Source: Plantago ovata
Taxonomy: Eukaryota > Streptophyta > Magnoliopsida > Lamiales > Plantaginaceae
Direction of reading: 5' to 3'
Length of the DNA stretch: 64,000 nt
Assembly (NCBI GenBank): GCA_028274465.1
Contig: CM051457.1
Coordinates: 51,988,362-52,052,361 of the forward strand
The notes beneath the pieces are model-generated. The model was given only the letters and a program-made list of their open reading frames with translations. It was not told where the DNA came from and did no database searches. The position numbers and the translations under genes were made by a program. Shown here in pieces: positions 41,913-54,355 of the stretch (within the stretch, counting starts at the first letter, position 1; each line of letters begins with the position of its first letter).

Positions 41913-43384
41913 TTGAAAAGATTAAAAATGGAGACCCACAACTATATATAAAAACAATTAAATGCAACTTATTAAGAACTTACTGAGACCCCTGCACAAT
42001 GGACAATACTGGTGCCCATCCCCGTTCATTATGTCTGTATGTATAAAATATAAGTATGAACCATGATAATTAGTAACAAAAAAGAAAGTCTAACTTATCA
42101 AATAACTTATCAAATTCAACGTATATGTATGGTTTACATGATTACCGAAGTACAAACACACTCTTATTATTATTATGGTGTCTTCAATTAAATAAAATCA
42201 GTTCGCTCAAATGTCGGTAAGGCTTACGAATGGGTCAAAACCAATAAGACGCTTACTAATCGACAGTAAACGTACACTATTAGTTATGACCCAAGGTAAG
42301 CCTAAACCAACACATTGAAACTAACTATAGTTATATCATAATCATACTTATTCACCAAGCGAGTTTGTACTGTTTACTCTATGCATACCATATTTAACTA
42401 ACCATATTCAGTAAATAAAGTCCATTTATTAATAGGCTAGGCGATGAGAATGACTAAAATAGGCCGATACAGTAACAAAGGCATTAGAAATGTTGTTGTT
42501 ACAGTACCGGCCTACTACAATCATTCAAAACACAAGGTCAAGTTGTTATTACTATTATGGTGTGTTCAGTTAACTACAAGCAGTTCGCTTAAATGTCGGT
42601 GAGGATTACCAAAGAGTGAAAATCAATAAAACAAGTAAACCTAAATCATCACCCAAGATAAACCTAAATCAACATCTAAAGTAACTATAATTATATCCTC
42701 ATCACACTTTATAATTAACAAAAACTAACTCAAAACAATCTAAAAATAAACATAAATAATTAAATTAACTAATTAACATTATTAATCTACTAATAAGTAA
42801 AATAATTATACTAAATTACATAATTATACTAAATTATAGAATCATTCTAAATTACAGTTAACATAATAAATTAACAACCTCTAATTAATTCAAACTAATT
42901 TATAAAATTACAAAATAAATCAAAGAAAAAAAAATTTAAACTGATTGTAGCTATACAACATATATAATTTACCATTATACAACTTAAACAATCATAATTA
43001 AGAGTAACAAATATAAATGCCGAAAAATTAGGGTTAGGGTTCTAACCTTTTTTGGGCAGAGATTGAATTGGAGAAGAGAACAGGGGGAGGTGGCTCGATC
43101 TACCAATTTCAGCCAAAGAGAAGAATTAAGACATGAAATTGAAATTGACATGAAATTGAAATTGAGAAGAGAGAATGAGAGGAAGGAACTTACCGATTGG
43201 GCAGAGATCGGGAGGAGAAGAGGAGGCGGTGGAAGGTGGTGTCAGCTCCGATAATGGCGGTGGACAGTGGTGGCTCCGGCGGTGGTGGCGTGGGTGGAGA
43301 GGTTTAGGGTTTCAATTGGGGAGAAATGGAAAAGAGAAGAAGAGAATGAGAAGTCGTTTGTGTTATAGTAGACGACTTTGTGTT
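41913..43384. other. CACTA interior without genes
   Basis: Very A+T-rich. Two imperfect copies of a block of roughly 380 bases begin near 42164 and 42547, sharing TTATTATGGTGT... and CAGTTCGCT.AAATGTCGGT. Small frames near 43063-43387 run through GA- and GGT-rich simple sequence and are not convincing genes. Confidence 0.5.
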
Positions 43385-43644
43385 TAGCGACGGATGGACA
43401 CATACGTCGCCATGTCCAGAAATAAATTTTATTTTCCGTTTTTTAATTCACAGTCAACGGGATATAGCGACGGATGGTCTCATCTGTCTCAATAGTAGAC
43501 ACGTATAAATCCTATCCATCGTTGTCTAAGAGGTGGGTTGGATCTCTTAACACATGAACTGAGCTTAGAGCGTAGTACGTCCTTATCCCTCACTACACGT
43601 AGCGATCCGTCGCAAAATGGCGACGGGTCGCGTCCGTATCTAAT
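43385..43644. repeat. CACTA right sub-terminal repeats
   Basis: TAGCGACGGATGG, AGCGATCCGTCGC and GGCGACGGGTCGC are inverted relatives of the left set. They end in TCTAAT just before the copia LTR. Confidence 0.65.
43640..43644. repeat. Probable copia target-site duplication CTAAT
   Basis: Five bases immediately left of the copia LTR. The partner must lie beyond the window. Confidence 0.4.
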
Positions 43645-44947
43645 TGTTGGTCCCTTTAAACAACAAGAAAAGACTAGGGGGGGAGTGAATAGTGTTTTCA
43701 AACTTTTCGTCGTTTAAAACTTTCTCACCAAGTGCTTATTACTTTTGAGTAATGTGTTTGCTGGTACTTAACTTTCTCAGCAAGTACTTATTACTTTTCA
43801 GTAATCAGTTTGCTGATACTTAAAATAGAGTGCGGAAGTCTTTTACAATAAGTGCTTTTCAGAGAGTGCTAGTTTCAGCAAGTGAGCAGAGTGTCAGTGT
43901 ACAAGAAATGTAACTTGCTGAAAACTAAGTGCGGTATCTTAGAGTGGCGTAATCTCTCAACTAATCCACTTTGTCCTTTTTATGACTGAATCCACTATGA
44001 TAAGATGTGAGTTTCCTTACAAATCCTATCACTAATGATTCTTCAGAAACCACAACACACTTGCTTCGTTTCCATCCTAACTAGAGAACTGTAACCTTGT
44101 TCTCCATCAAACTTGGGACTTATAATCAGCAACACTATGCTTGATTAATTTCCCCTGAATTTCACGCCTGAAAAGGGTGTTTATCAGTTAGAGAGGTTTG
44201 GAATGAGATCACTTGAGTATAACTTTTTCAGCTATAACAAGTTATCTAAAGAAACACAACATGTATTACTTTTCAGTAAGCAAGTTTAATTGTTTCTGGT
44301 GTCAAGATCACTTCTACTCTTTGCCTGATGACCTCTATTTATAGTGTCTCAAAGGAGCCGTTTGAATTTCAAGTTCTAAGGCTTTGAACCTTAAGATGTC
44401 ACTATCTTGCTTTTATACTTTCAACAACGTCCTTCATTTGTCTTCTTGTCTTCATGTTCTTCGCGTGCTTACTTTGCATTTAATGTTCACTTTAATCAAA
44501 TTCAAATGTGAACGTTGGAGCCAAATGCAAGTACTCTTCATCAAGGAGGTCACATATGTTGTCAGCAAGTGGTTAGCCTCAGTTTCAGCAAGCACAACCT
44601 ACTCTGTCATATAGATTTTCACTTATGCAAGTTGTTGCTGAAAATCTCACTTTCTGAGCAACAGGTGCCTTTGTAGATACCTTTCTCAGATTCTTCTAAG
44701 TCTTCAATCTTCGAATTTTCAAGTTTCTGAGCGGTTCTAGGTCTTCAATAGTTCGTTTGTAAAACAAAGTACATCATCAGCAAACAACAGAACCTAACTA
44801 GTACCTACACTAAGTCTTTCAGCAAACGTTCCTCTTTTACAATGTCCTTAAAATTCTAAATTCCTATGGACATTAAGAGTACTAGTTACTGGACTTTCCT
44901 TAATTTAGCATGGTTAATTGCTCATCAAAATTACAAGTTTCCTAACA
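43645..44947 (-). repeat. Copia 3' LTR
   Basis: 1303 bp. On the minus strand it starts TGTTAGGAAACTTG, has a TATA box CTATAAATAG at 44344-44335, and ends ...CTTGTTGTTTAAAGGGACCAACA. The polypurine tract AAAAAGGGGCAAATT lies directly before it. It contains many TTGCTGA/TCAGCAA heptamers. Confidence 0.85.
44335..44344 (-). promoter_or_regulatory. TATA box of copia LTR
   Basis: CTATAAATAG on the element strand, about 600 bases into the LTR. Confidence 0.6.
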
Positions 44948-44963
44948 AATTTGCCCCTTTTTG
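44948..44963 (-). other. Copia polypurine tract
   Basis: On the minus strand CAAAAAGGGGCAAATT, abutting the LTR start. It primes plus-strand DNA synthesis in this family. Confidence 0.75.
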
Positions 44964-45388
44964 ATGTTAGCAATCCATGGCTAAATTAATTGTTACCCTT
45001 TTAGAGGTTCCTGATGTTGAATAAATCAGTTGATTAATGCAAACATACTTGAATAATAAAACAGTAAGAATAAATAGTTTTCATAATCAAAATCCAATAA
45101 GAGTCAAAAAGTTCATTGCTGATAGTTATCTTTCAGTAAGTTTATAAGAAAGTTCATAGATAACTAAAGTAATCAGCAAACAAAACAATGCTGTCCAAGG
45201 GACTAGTCTATTCCAGCACAGGATTCTCTAAGAATCTCTTTTACACTCTTTTCAGCAAAAGCAGTGAATTCAACACAATCCTTCTCGTAATCTTCAAGTA
45301 GCTTACGGACTTCAAGTTGAATAAGTCTTGCATTCTTGCAGGCAGTATAATGATGGTTTTCACCATTCGTTTCTTTGTAGTTTATTAC
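44964..45388 (-). other. Spacer between copia extra ORF and polypurine tract
   Basis: A+T-rich sequence with several TTGCTGA-type heptamers. A short open stretch (GNKLQRNEW-like) follows the ORF stop; nothing else is supported. Confidence 0.4.
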
Positions 45389-48300
45389 CTACAAGTGCAT
45401 GCCCCAATTGCTAGCACGTAGAATTTGAGTGTCTGAAATACCCTTGTTGGCATGAATTTTCCTTAACCAGATAAGGTCTTCTTCTTGATCCTTTGCAGTG
45501 AGATAAAAGTACTCATAAGGAATCAAACCATATTTCTTTTTGGACCTCATGGTTATGGGATCACTATAGTAAGCAACATCCATCAGTTTGATTAAATCAG
45601 GCTCTTGTTTTAACTTCTTGCTGATGGAAGTTCTTCTTACCAAGATTTCAATATCCAGCCATTTCACAACAATGTTCCTTGGGTAGGGAGGAGGATCCCT
45701 TTCTTTTCTTGTGACTTTCAATTCAATCCAAGTGTACATTTGATTCAGTACAGCAGTTGGAAAGAAGTCATTGGCAAGAAGGTCTTCCAGCTTTATGATC
45801 CAGCAACCATGAATGTTTCTGATCACATTCTGAGTGGTTTCCTCATTGCTAGTCTTTGTGTAATCAATGCCAGTGCCAATGGCAATGTTAGATAGACTTC
45901 TTTCTTCCTGTCTTTGCTTTCTTCTTCTTGACTTAGCATTATCATGATCTTTTGCTGAAGATCTGGAGTCAGAATAGACGTGTTTGGATTGGCCAGATGG
46001 AGTTAAGGCAGAAAGAGGCTTGGCCCTTATAGCTTGAGCTATTGTTTGGTCATCATCATTGTCATCATCTTCATTAATGTCTTGATGACTTTCAGTATGA
46101 CAGAATTCTTGAGTATCAGCAGAAGTTCTTCTCCTTTTGCGATTTGCTGAACTTCTCTCAGAATCTGTTTCAGCTCTTTTCTTAGAACTTTGCTCTATTT
46201 CAGCAAGAGGTTCTCTGGGAGGCGGTCCAGGCAGCTTTAATGGAGCTTCATAGGGAGTAGTTGATTTGTCTCTTGAAGACTTTCTTTTCCTAGAATCTTC
46301 CCCCTTAGACATTGATTGCATCATCGGTCTGATGTGTAAAGAGAAAAACTCATTGCAGTTTTCAGCAAGAGTACTTAGGCTGTTGTATTTAAGAATCATG
46401 TCTTGCTGATCATTGGTTAGCTTAGACAATTCTTCTTTAATAAAAGCCAGTTTCTCCTCATGTCTTCGCTCATTGTTCACTTTTTCTTCTAGTATAGCCT
46501 GAGCCTTTGTCAATGCGCTTTTAGCAAGCTTGAGTGCCTGACTCATATCATCTTCATAGCTTTTGTGATGTAGACTTATGTCTTTCTGAGCTATGGTAAG
46601 TGTAGTAGTGCGTCTCAGCACTGTAGTCAGTATTTTGCCAATGTCGAGTGGACTCTCAGCAAGCAAGGCATCATCCTCTTCTTGGCATGCTTTGTGAACA
46701 ACCATTAGTGCTCTTATTCTTGGAGTAAACTCCTCAATATTTGGGAACGACACTAAAGAGGGAGTAAGTGAGTAAGCTTTGATTTCAGTGGCGATCTGAT
46801 CATCGTTTCGCAGCAAGCGACTTCTATCCATGTCTCCTTCATCATTAATGAGAGATGGTGGAGGAATTTCTACCACTTTGGGTTCAGCTTTCTTGGACTT
46901 TTCTTCGTCATTTGCTGAGACGTTAGATAGATCTTCTTCTTCATCAGATTCATCAAGGCCAGCAACCTTGATACCTAAATCCTTAGCTTCAGTCACTTCT
47001 GGTTGAGTGGTTGCTGAAGGCAACTCTTTGGACTCGAAAACTGGAGTTTCACCAGTAGTAAGTGGAAGGGAGGAGACTTCCTTGTTGTCCACTCCTAAAG
47101 ATTGAGCAATATCAAGATTTTTAGTATGTCTGTCGTGAATCTGTAGACTATTTCTGTAATGCTCTTTGGTAATCTTCATCTTCATCTTCTCCAAGGTTTG
47201 AATCAGTGACCTTAGCTTCGACTAATGCTAACTCGGCATCAGAAAGCTTAGCTTTGCCTTTAGGCATTTCAGCACGCTTTCTGGCGTACTCATCTTCAGT
47301 CTCAGCAACTTGTTCAGTTGATGGAGTACTTTTCTCAGCAGGAGTAGGAGTAGATTCTTGTTGCTGACTGGGGGGTTGTTCAGCTTGCTGATTTTCAGTA
47401 TTGGCTTGATTTTTATGATCAACAACTGCCAATTTTAATCCACCAGCATCCGGACTAGGACCTTGATTATCATCACCATTGTCCTTGTTGTCCTTAGAAT
47501 CTTTGGCTTCATCATCACTGGTATATTTAAGGATATTTTCATCCTCTTCTTCTTCATCATCATCCGTCAGTATTACCAACTCCAGATGTTTGTACTTAGC
47601 AGAACTTGTAACTTCCTCATTGATTTTGTGGGGATCAGCCACCACGGGTACAAAGGAACCCTTGAGCATCACAACTTGTTCATCTGGAGAGGCACTCTTG
47701 AACTTAGCTTTCATATTCTCTCTGATTGATGCAATCAGACTTGAACTCATTTGCTGAGAAAATGAGAGTTCTTCAGGACGTATTGAGTGTACAAACGTCT
47801 CGAGTTTGAATCAAGAGTTTCTCTTCTTTTCATTGGATCGATGGATGTGAAGATCTGAAAAGTCCATCCTTCTGTATCTTTGCCAGTTGCTGACAGACTT
47901 AGCAACTCCGGTCAAAGTGTTTCTTTTGAAGTTTGAGTATAGTTCTTCGGAACTAACTTCAAGAGCTTATGTGATGTGAACCACTTCATCATTCTCCTTT
48001 TGAGCCTGAATAAGAGTAATGTTATTGTCAGGAAGGTTTTGGAAAATAGTTTTATAGTCTAAAACTGTAACATGAATTACCTACTGACTTTCAGCAAGCT
48101 CATGTTGCACACTGAGTTGTGCGGGAACTATTTCTATTGCTTCAGGAGCTGTAGCAGCATCCTTGAATTGTTCATCCTGAAATAACTCATTGTTAGATAC
48201 AACTACTAAGTTTTTAAACTTATTAAAGTCACCAAAATTTTCATCTACCTGCTGAACAGGAGTTGTGGATTCTGGTGCAGAAGTTTCAACAATCTTCTGA

Positions 48301-50423
48301 CTTGTATCTTGAGAAGTCTGTAAAGAAATAATCATATTAGCTAAAGATAAAGTTTTAGATAGTGAAGATTTGCTTATATCTGAGTTAACTACCTGATGAA
48401 GAATGGCAAGTGGTGACTCAGTCCTTTCAGCATTGATAACGTCTTCATTATCTGGCCTTGTTCTTCAGCAAACTTCTTCTCTTGCTCTATTTGAGAAGGC
48501 TGTGCAGATTCAGCAATCTCCCTTGTCTCTGAAATGACAAGTTGAGCAGAAACATCTAGACCTTTAAGTTCACTACTTGTCATGAACAGGTCTACTGACT
48601 TATTGGAGTGGTCATCAATCTCCATATCCATTTGCTGGCTTAGGTCAGTCAGCACCAGTTGGACTTTGTCAATAGAGGTTATTGTTGAACTTTGTCTAAC
48701 ATTCTCAGCATCATGAGATGCGTCGTCGATTGATGTTTCTTGTTGAGTTTCAGCAAACTCTGGGACTTGAACTGTTGCAGTCTCAGCAACGGGTTCTTCA
48801 GCAATTTCTTGGACTTGACTAGTTTCTATTTCAACAACTGTCTATTCTGTTGCTTTGCTGGCAACATTTTCAGCAAGTGCATCTTTTCTTATGTCTGCAG
48901 CAATGTCACTTGCTGGTTCCAGAGTATTGTCATCAAGATTATCTACTATGTAGACATCTTCTAATCTTTCTAAGGCAGGATTTTCATTTCCACTGCCTTG
49001 TGGTCTTGCTTCAGCAGATGATCCAAATTAATTGGATTTGAGAAGGCTTCTGCAAACACTTCAACATCTACTTTAGTGGTTTGCTTTTCAGCAACCACTG
49101 GAATGTCATCATCTTGAATGACATGGACAACCGGAACGGACTTTCTTGCCGTTGTCTTATTTCTTGGGAAAGTGGTCTTTGTCCTCGCCTTTTTAGGGAT
49201 AGGATCAGCTGATGAAGATGTAGTCTGAGTATCATCATCAGCTTTTATCTTTTTCTTTGATCTTTTGCTGGGTGCAGTAGTGTCAGCAACCGCAGCAGTA
49301 TCAGCAACAACATTTGCAGCTGTTGCATTCTCAGCAACATTTGCAGCTGTTGTATTCCTAGACTGCTTGTCAGTCTCAACAACATTTGCAGCTGTTGTAT
49401 TCCTAGACTGGTTATCAATCTCAACAACATTTGCCGCTGTTGCTTTCCTTGACTTCTTGTCAGCAATCTTAGGTCCATTCAGCTTGTAGAAGGATCTTCC
49501 CACATTGCAAACTGATTTCTTAATTGGCAATGGGTTTCTCAGCTGAATCCTGTAATGTTAAAGGATGTAGCATATTTTCAATCCATACATCACTGGAAGG
49601 GAAGGTGAGACTATGTTGTCTTCAACCTTGACCTTAAACTTTGTAACACAGTCAACAAGTCTGTTGAAGATGTACTTAGCCCATTTAATGTCGGTTTTGC
49701 TTTCATAGATATGCATCGGCAACGGCCATCTTCTAAGGCCTACTTGGTATATTCCTCCAACTTCGGAGTCAAGAACTTTGATTAGTAGCAGAGCTACCAG
49801 ACCAAGTGAATGGCAGAGATGCTTCCTTTTTACGTGCTTATTCCAAGTCACATGAGCAATCTCTCCTTTCTTCATCCTTTCATTTCTGACATCACTGTAG
49901 AAAGCTTCTATTTCTTCATCAGTGACAGTGATGTCATCTTCAGTTCCTGTAGTTGGAATCTGAAAGATGTTAGCTAAATCAATCCATTTCAGGATGATTT
50001 GCTTTCCTTGAACTGTGGTAGAAATCACTTTTTCAGTGATTCCTTGTCCACCAGTAAGGGTTTGGATTTATGCATTGTTGTAGAATTCCATTGTGTCCAG
50101 CATGCTCACTTTCTTAGTGCAAGCAGTGATGAAGAAAAGTAGGCCTTGTTAATTTATGTAATTCAACGCCTCAAGATTTTCTTCATCAAGTTCTTGTTCA
50201 TAGAAGTATCTTATATACTTCTCTTTGCAAATCCTCCCCATTGCATCATCTGCCCACACTTTGCAGTGTCGAGATATGCAGGAGGCATGGGTCTCTCTGT
50301 TATACGATCGTTCTTCAACACAATTTTCACTGTGTTTTTCACTGGAGTAGGAGCAGTGCTTTTTCCAGCACTGTCTGCCTTTGATGACTTAGTGTTCTTA
50401 GATGATTGTCTCTTGGGAGACAT
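45389..50423 (-). pseudogene. Copia extra ORF downstream of pol, decayed
   Basis: Position matches the env-like or extra ORF of SIRE/Maximus elements. It begins MSPKRQSSKNTKSSK at 50423, with the conserved-looking segment ERPMPPAYLDTAKCGQMMQW. A stop follows near 50211 and others near 50150 and 50070. The 50028-49558 frame has LANIFQIPTTG and EVGGIYQVGLRRWPLPMHIYESK, like N-terminal domains of other plant retroelement extra ORFs. 49530-48970 is Ala/Thr/Lys-rich with a tandem repeat. 47750-47148 and 47194-45389 (601 codons, the longest frame) are acidic with several basic clusters (KRKSSRDK, NRKRRRTSAD, KSRRRKQRQEER) and a coiled coil near residues 215-270. I see no signal peptide or membrane segment, so a fusion-type envelope is not supported. 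Confidence 0.65.
49329..49463. repeat. 45-bp tandem repeat, three copies, inside the extra ORF
   Basis: Three consecutive 45-base units each containing ACATTTGC.GCTGTTG, encoding 15-residue repeats with TAANV on the minus strand. The length keeps the frame. Confidence 0.8.
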
Positions 50424-51423
50424 CTTTTATATAGTGTTAAGGGTTGAGAGTGTACGAAAAAGAGATTTTTCTTTTTGACCGAAGGTACAGTAATTCAGAG
50501 CACAGGCTAGGGAATTTTTGCAAAGAAAGGAAATGTGAGTTAAAGAATTTTTTCTTTCTCTAACTCTTCATTTATATAGTATCTCTGTTATGTGAGAAGC
50601 TCAATGGTTTTGAGTTCTCAACAAGGGTAAAACAGAGATTCATTGAGTTAGTGGAGCCTTTGCATTAAATGCGTAGTGGTCCACTAACACGAAACCGTCA
50701 GAGCATGCTTTCTCTTTGTAATATTAACCGTTAGATCATCAACTGCTTTAAAATCAATGGCCACGATTGTATTTCATGTCATGATTTACAACGAGTTTAT
50801 TTGTGCCACGATTAACGTCACAATTGATTTTACCTTGATTCAGGGGATTTGATATGTTTTACTTCGAAGCTAATGGCTTGCTGAAGTATACAAGAATCTT
50901 TTCAACAATTTTAACCATTCTGACTTTAGCAATTACTTTTAAAGTAACAAGCCTTGCAGTTGCTGAAAGTTGCCCCTTAATCAAATATCTCATTTTTCTT
51001 AGGGTCAAAGATATTTCTGAGTTCCCGTCTCAGCAAATTCTTTTTATATTGAGATATTTTTAGGTAAGTTATGACAAGCATTTTTTTGCTCTTTGTTGAG
51101 TTCCCGTCTCAGATCTTTGTTTTGATACTTGAATACCTGTTTCAGTATCCTTGATTGTCTGAATGTCAGTTTCAGCAATCTTTGAAGATTTCTTACTGAG
51201 TACCCGTCTCAGCAAGTGATCAAGTTTCCTAACAAATACCCGGTTTAAATGAATTACTTGATGAATGCCTGTTTCAGCAAACATGTACAACCATCTCTTT
51301 TTATAGGAGTCAGTGGAAAGGGACTTTTCAAGGAATAATTTTAAGCAACCATTGGCTTGCTGAATGCCTGTTTCAGCAATCCACCAAATGTATCCCTTTT
51401 TATTGAGGTAGTTCAATCAATCC
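50424..51423 (-). other. Spacer between RNase H and the extra ORF, with dispersed repeats
   Basis: 51000-51400 holds about six or seven degenerate copies of a 20-base motif (plus strand ATGCCTGTTTCAGCAA or GTACCCGTCTCAGCAA) at irregular intervals. A 115-codon minus-strand frame (51416-51069) simply reads these as repeated AETGIQ and is probably not a gene. 50430-51000 is A+T-rich and non-coding. Confidence 0.55.
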
Positions 51424-52879
51424 AAGGTTATACCTTAGCATTGCGAACCTATTATCTGGTAGGGGCTTGGTAAAAATGTCAGCAAGTTGATCATCAGTAC
51501 CTACTTTTACAACCTCACTGTCTCCTTTTTCCACATGATCTCTAATGAAATGATGTCTAATATTAATGTGCTTTGTCCTTGAGTGGAACTTAGGATTTTG
51601 CGTGATAGCAATAGCACTTGTATTATCACAAAAGATTGGTGTTTTCTTTGCAGAAATACCATAATCTCTTAATTGTTGCTGAATCCATAGGATTTGAGTT
51701 ATGCAACAACCAGCCGCAATGTATTCAGATTCAGTGGATGAATTAGCAACACATGTTTGCTTCTTGCTGAACCATGATATTAATCTTGTACCTAGAATCT
51801 GACAAGTTCCAGAGGTACTTTTTCTATCAAGAGTTTATCCTCCATGATCAGCATCAGAATAACCTACCAATTCTAATCCAGAATCTTTTGGAACCATAAT
51901 CCAACATTGTCTGTGCCTTTGACATATTTCAGTATTTTGAGTGCCTTTTTGTAGTGTGATTCTCTTGGATCAGATTGGAATCTTGCACACACACAAACAT
52001 CATACTGAATGTCAGGCCTACTTGCTGTTAGATACATGAAGGAACCAATGAGGTTCCTATACTTGTGTTCATCAACACTTTTGTCTTGTTTAGTATAGCC
52101 CAATTTGGTACCAACGCTCATAGGGATCTTTTCAGGTTTTTCTTCCTCTTTGATCCTGAACTTTATGAGCATTTCTTTGCATAATTTGCTTGATTTATGA
52201 ATATTCCATCTTTGATTTGCTTGACTTGCAATCCTAGGAAATAATTCAATTTGCCCATCATACTCATTTCAAACTTGTTTGTCATGAGTTTGGCAAAATC
52301 ATCACAAAGTTGCTTGTCCTTAGATCCGAATATTATGTCATCCACATAAATCTGGACTAAGAGTATTTTACCATCATGGTTCATGGTAAATAAGATTTTA
52401 TCAACTTCACCTTTCTTGAAACCATTATCCAGTAAGAACTTAGCTAAGGTATCATACCAAGCTCTAGGTGCTTTCTTTAGACCATATACAGCTTTCTGAA
52501 GCTTGTATGCCATCTTTATTTCTGAGGGAAGTTCAAAGCCAGGGGGTTGTTCTAGGTATACTTCTTCAGCAAGTTCACCATTTAGGAATGCACTTTTAAC
52601 ATCCATTTGATAAACAATGAAGTCATTATGAGCAGCAAACGCTAAAAAAAGTCTAATGGCATCCAATCTTGCAACTGGTGCATAAGACTCATCATACTCC
52701 AATCCTTCAGTCTGGCAATAGCCTTGAGCAACTAAACATGCTTTGTTCCTTGTTACTTCTCCAGACTCACTCAGCTTGTTTCTGAACACCGACTTTGTAC
52801 CAATTGCTTTCATTCCTTCAGCAAGGGGTACACGTTTCCAAACTTTGTTCCTTTCAAATTGATCCAGTTCTTCTTGCAT
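51424..52879 (-). pseudogene. pol: Copia reverse transcriptase and RNase H
   Basis: RT is 52879-52163, from [12 protein letters not shown] and KARLVAQGY-like text through [42 protein letters not shown] and the catalytic YVDDIIFGS, to [16 protein letters not shown] one-base shift near 52165 moves to the next frame: SVGTKLG, YRNLIGSFMYLTASRPDIQYDV. RNase H follows with GYSDADHGG, a stop inside TLDRKSTSG context at about 51837, then STESEYIAAGCC, CDNTSAI and HIDIRHH-like text ending near 51424. All catalytic acidic residues of both domains can be seen, but the frame is broken at least twice. Confidence 0.9.
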
Positions 52880-53505
52880 TGCCTTGATCCATTCAGAATG
52901 CTTTAAAGCTTCTTCTATGGTCTTGGGCTCAATTTCTGAAACAAATCAAGAGAACAAAGCTTCTTCTTCAATGACATTTGATTCTTCAGCAAGTTCTTGA
53001 TTAGTAGACACTTTGTATCTAGTCACTTGGAGTTTGTCAATATCACCAATCATATCCGTAGAAGGATGATCTCTAATCCACTTATTAACAGGTTTTCTGC
53101 TCTTGGATCTGGATATGTTTGCGTTTCAGCATGTGACTCTTCAGCATGTACTTGTTCAGTACTACTGGTATCTTGTTGTGTCTCTGCTGAAATTGGTTCA
53201 TCAGCAACTGCTTGTTCAGCATTGCCGGTTTGAGGTAACTCGTCAGCAGACACAGGAAGTTACGTAGTTTCAACAACATCTGGAGCAACTGCGTCCTTAG
53301 CCGGAAATTCTTTATCATGAACTATATTTATCTTGTCATGACTTGGGGTAGGAGTGTCATTGTCAGAATCATCACTAAGTTCAATTGATTTGACATTTCT
53401 AGCATCGGATTCAGTTCTTTGCTCGTGTATGAATAATTTCTTCATACAGTCTGATATTTCTTCTTCAGCAGGGACTCCTTGTGATTTTTCAGAATACAAC
53501 ATGCA
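52880..53505 (-). pseudogene. Copia integrase-RT linker
   Basis: Low-complexity acidic linker with AEQ/AET-rich repeats (53253-53050) and SIELSDDSDNDTPTPSHD (53502-53260), separated by a stop near 53256. Such variable linkers normally join integrase to RT in copia polyproteins. Confidence 0.6.
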
Positions 53506-54355
53506 CTAATTCTTCGATCTTTTGTCCTTTTTGTTGTAAACTCTATAAGTTTTGCTATGCAAGGAGTAGCCAAGAAATATCGCTTCATCTGCCTTTGGTT
53601 GAAATGTTCTTAAGTATTCTCTACCATTGTTAAGAACAAAGCATTTGAAACCAAATACTCTTAGATGGGTGATGTTAGGAGGTCTTCCAACAAATAACTC
53701 ATATGGTGTTTTGTTGTATTCCTTAGTTATCAAGCATCTATTTTGAGTATAGCAGGCGGTATTAATCACTTCAACCCAATAAGCTTCACTTATTTCAGTG
53801 TCAGCAAGCATTGTTCTAGCTTCTTCCTTAGGGGTACGATTCTTCCTTTCAGCAACACCATTTTGTTGAGGTCTCCTTAATGAGGATAACTGATGTTGTA
53901 TGCCTTTGGAAGTGCAATACTCAGATATGTACTGGTTTACAAACTCAGTACCATGGTCTGTTCGTATGACTTTTACCTTGTCATTTTTCCTGACTTCGAG
54001 CTTGTTCAGCAAGTTAGGTATTTCAGTCCTTGTTTCAGACTTGTGTTTGATAAATACTACCCAAGTGAATCTTGAATAGTCATCTACCACCACCAGACGA
54101 TACTTCTTGCCAGCATAGCTTGTTGAAGAAGATTCAAACAAGTCCATGTGCAAGAGTTGTAAAGGTTTTGTAGTTGACGGTACTGCCTTGTTCTTGAAAG
54201 AAGTTTTGGTTGCTTTCCTTGCTGACATGCACTGCAAACACCATCCTTTTTAAAAGTAACCTTAGGTAATCCAACTACAAGTGCCTTTTTAGACAACTTA
54301 TTCAGAGTCTTGAAGTTTAGGTGACTTGTTCGTTTATGCCATAACCATGTGTAAC
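53506..54355 (-). pseudogene. Copia integrase, amino-terminal end cut by an insertion
   Basis: The 54355-54230 part has the HHCC zinc domain: YTWLWHKRTSHLNFKTLNKL, then VCSACQQGK. After a frame change near 54235 the core begins. Visible catalytic residues are LLHMDLF (first Asp), RTDHGTEF (second Asp) and NGVAERKNRT (Glu). GKP-like ITKEYNKTPYELF and FGFKCFVL then lead into the linker. The gene is interrupted at 54355/61053; codons before the zinc domain are at 61053 onward. Confidence 0.9.

Larger units (their letters stand above)
40671..43644. mobile_element. Non-autonomous CACTA (En/Spm-type) transposon, right end cut off by copia
   Basis: Starts CACTACAAGGAAAACAACAA, the classic CACTA terminus. 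Dense sub-terminal repeats of TAGCGACGGAT / ATCCGTCGCTA type follow (40686-41012), including the inverted pair around 40983-41010. The same repeats recur at 43385-43640. The sequence stops at ...TATCTAAT where the copia LTR begins. TCTAATTGTTG-like sequence is the complement of the left end at the expected place, so only the last 20 or so bases should remain beyond the copia element. A transposase is not evident. A conserved gene fragment is present in the middle. Confidence 0.75.

Noticed and set aside
43063-43387. Two plus-strand frames near the CACTA right end
   Set aside because: GA- and GGT-rich low-complexity sequence; no splice or domain support.
45389-47194. Retroviral-type envelope gene
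   Set aside because: Position fits, but no signal peptide, membrane segment or cleavage site is visible; the protein is acidic with nuclear-type basic clusters.
51069-51416. A 115-codon minus-strand frame with repeated AETGIQ
   Set aside because: It reads a non-coding dispersed repeat in the spacer after RNase H; no conserved domain and no start context.
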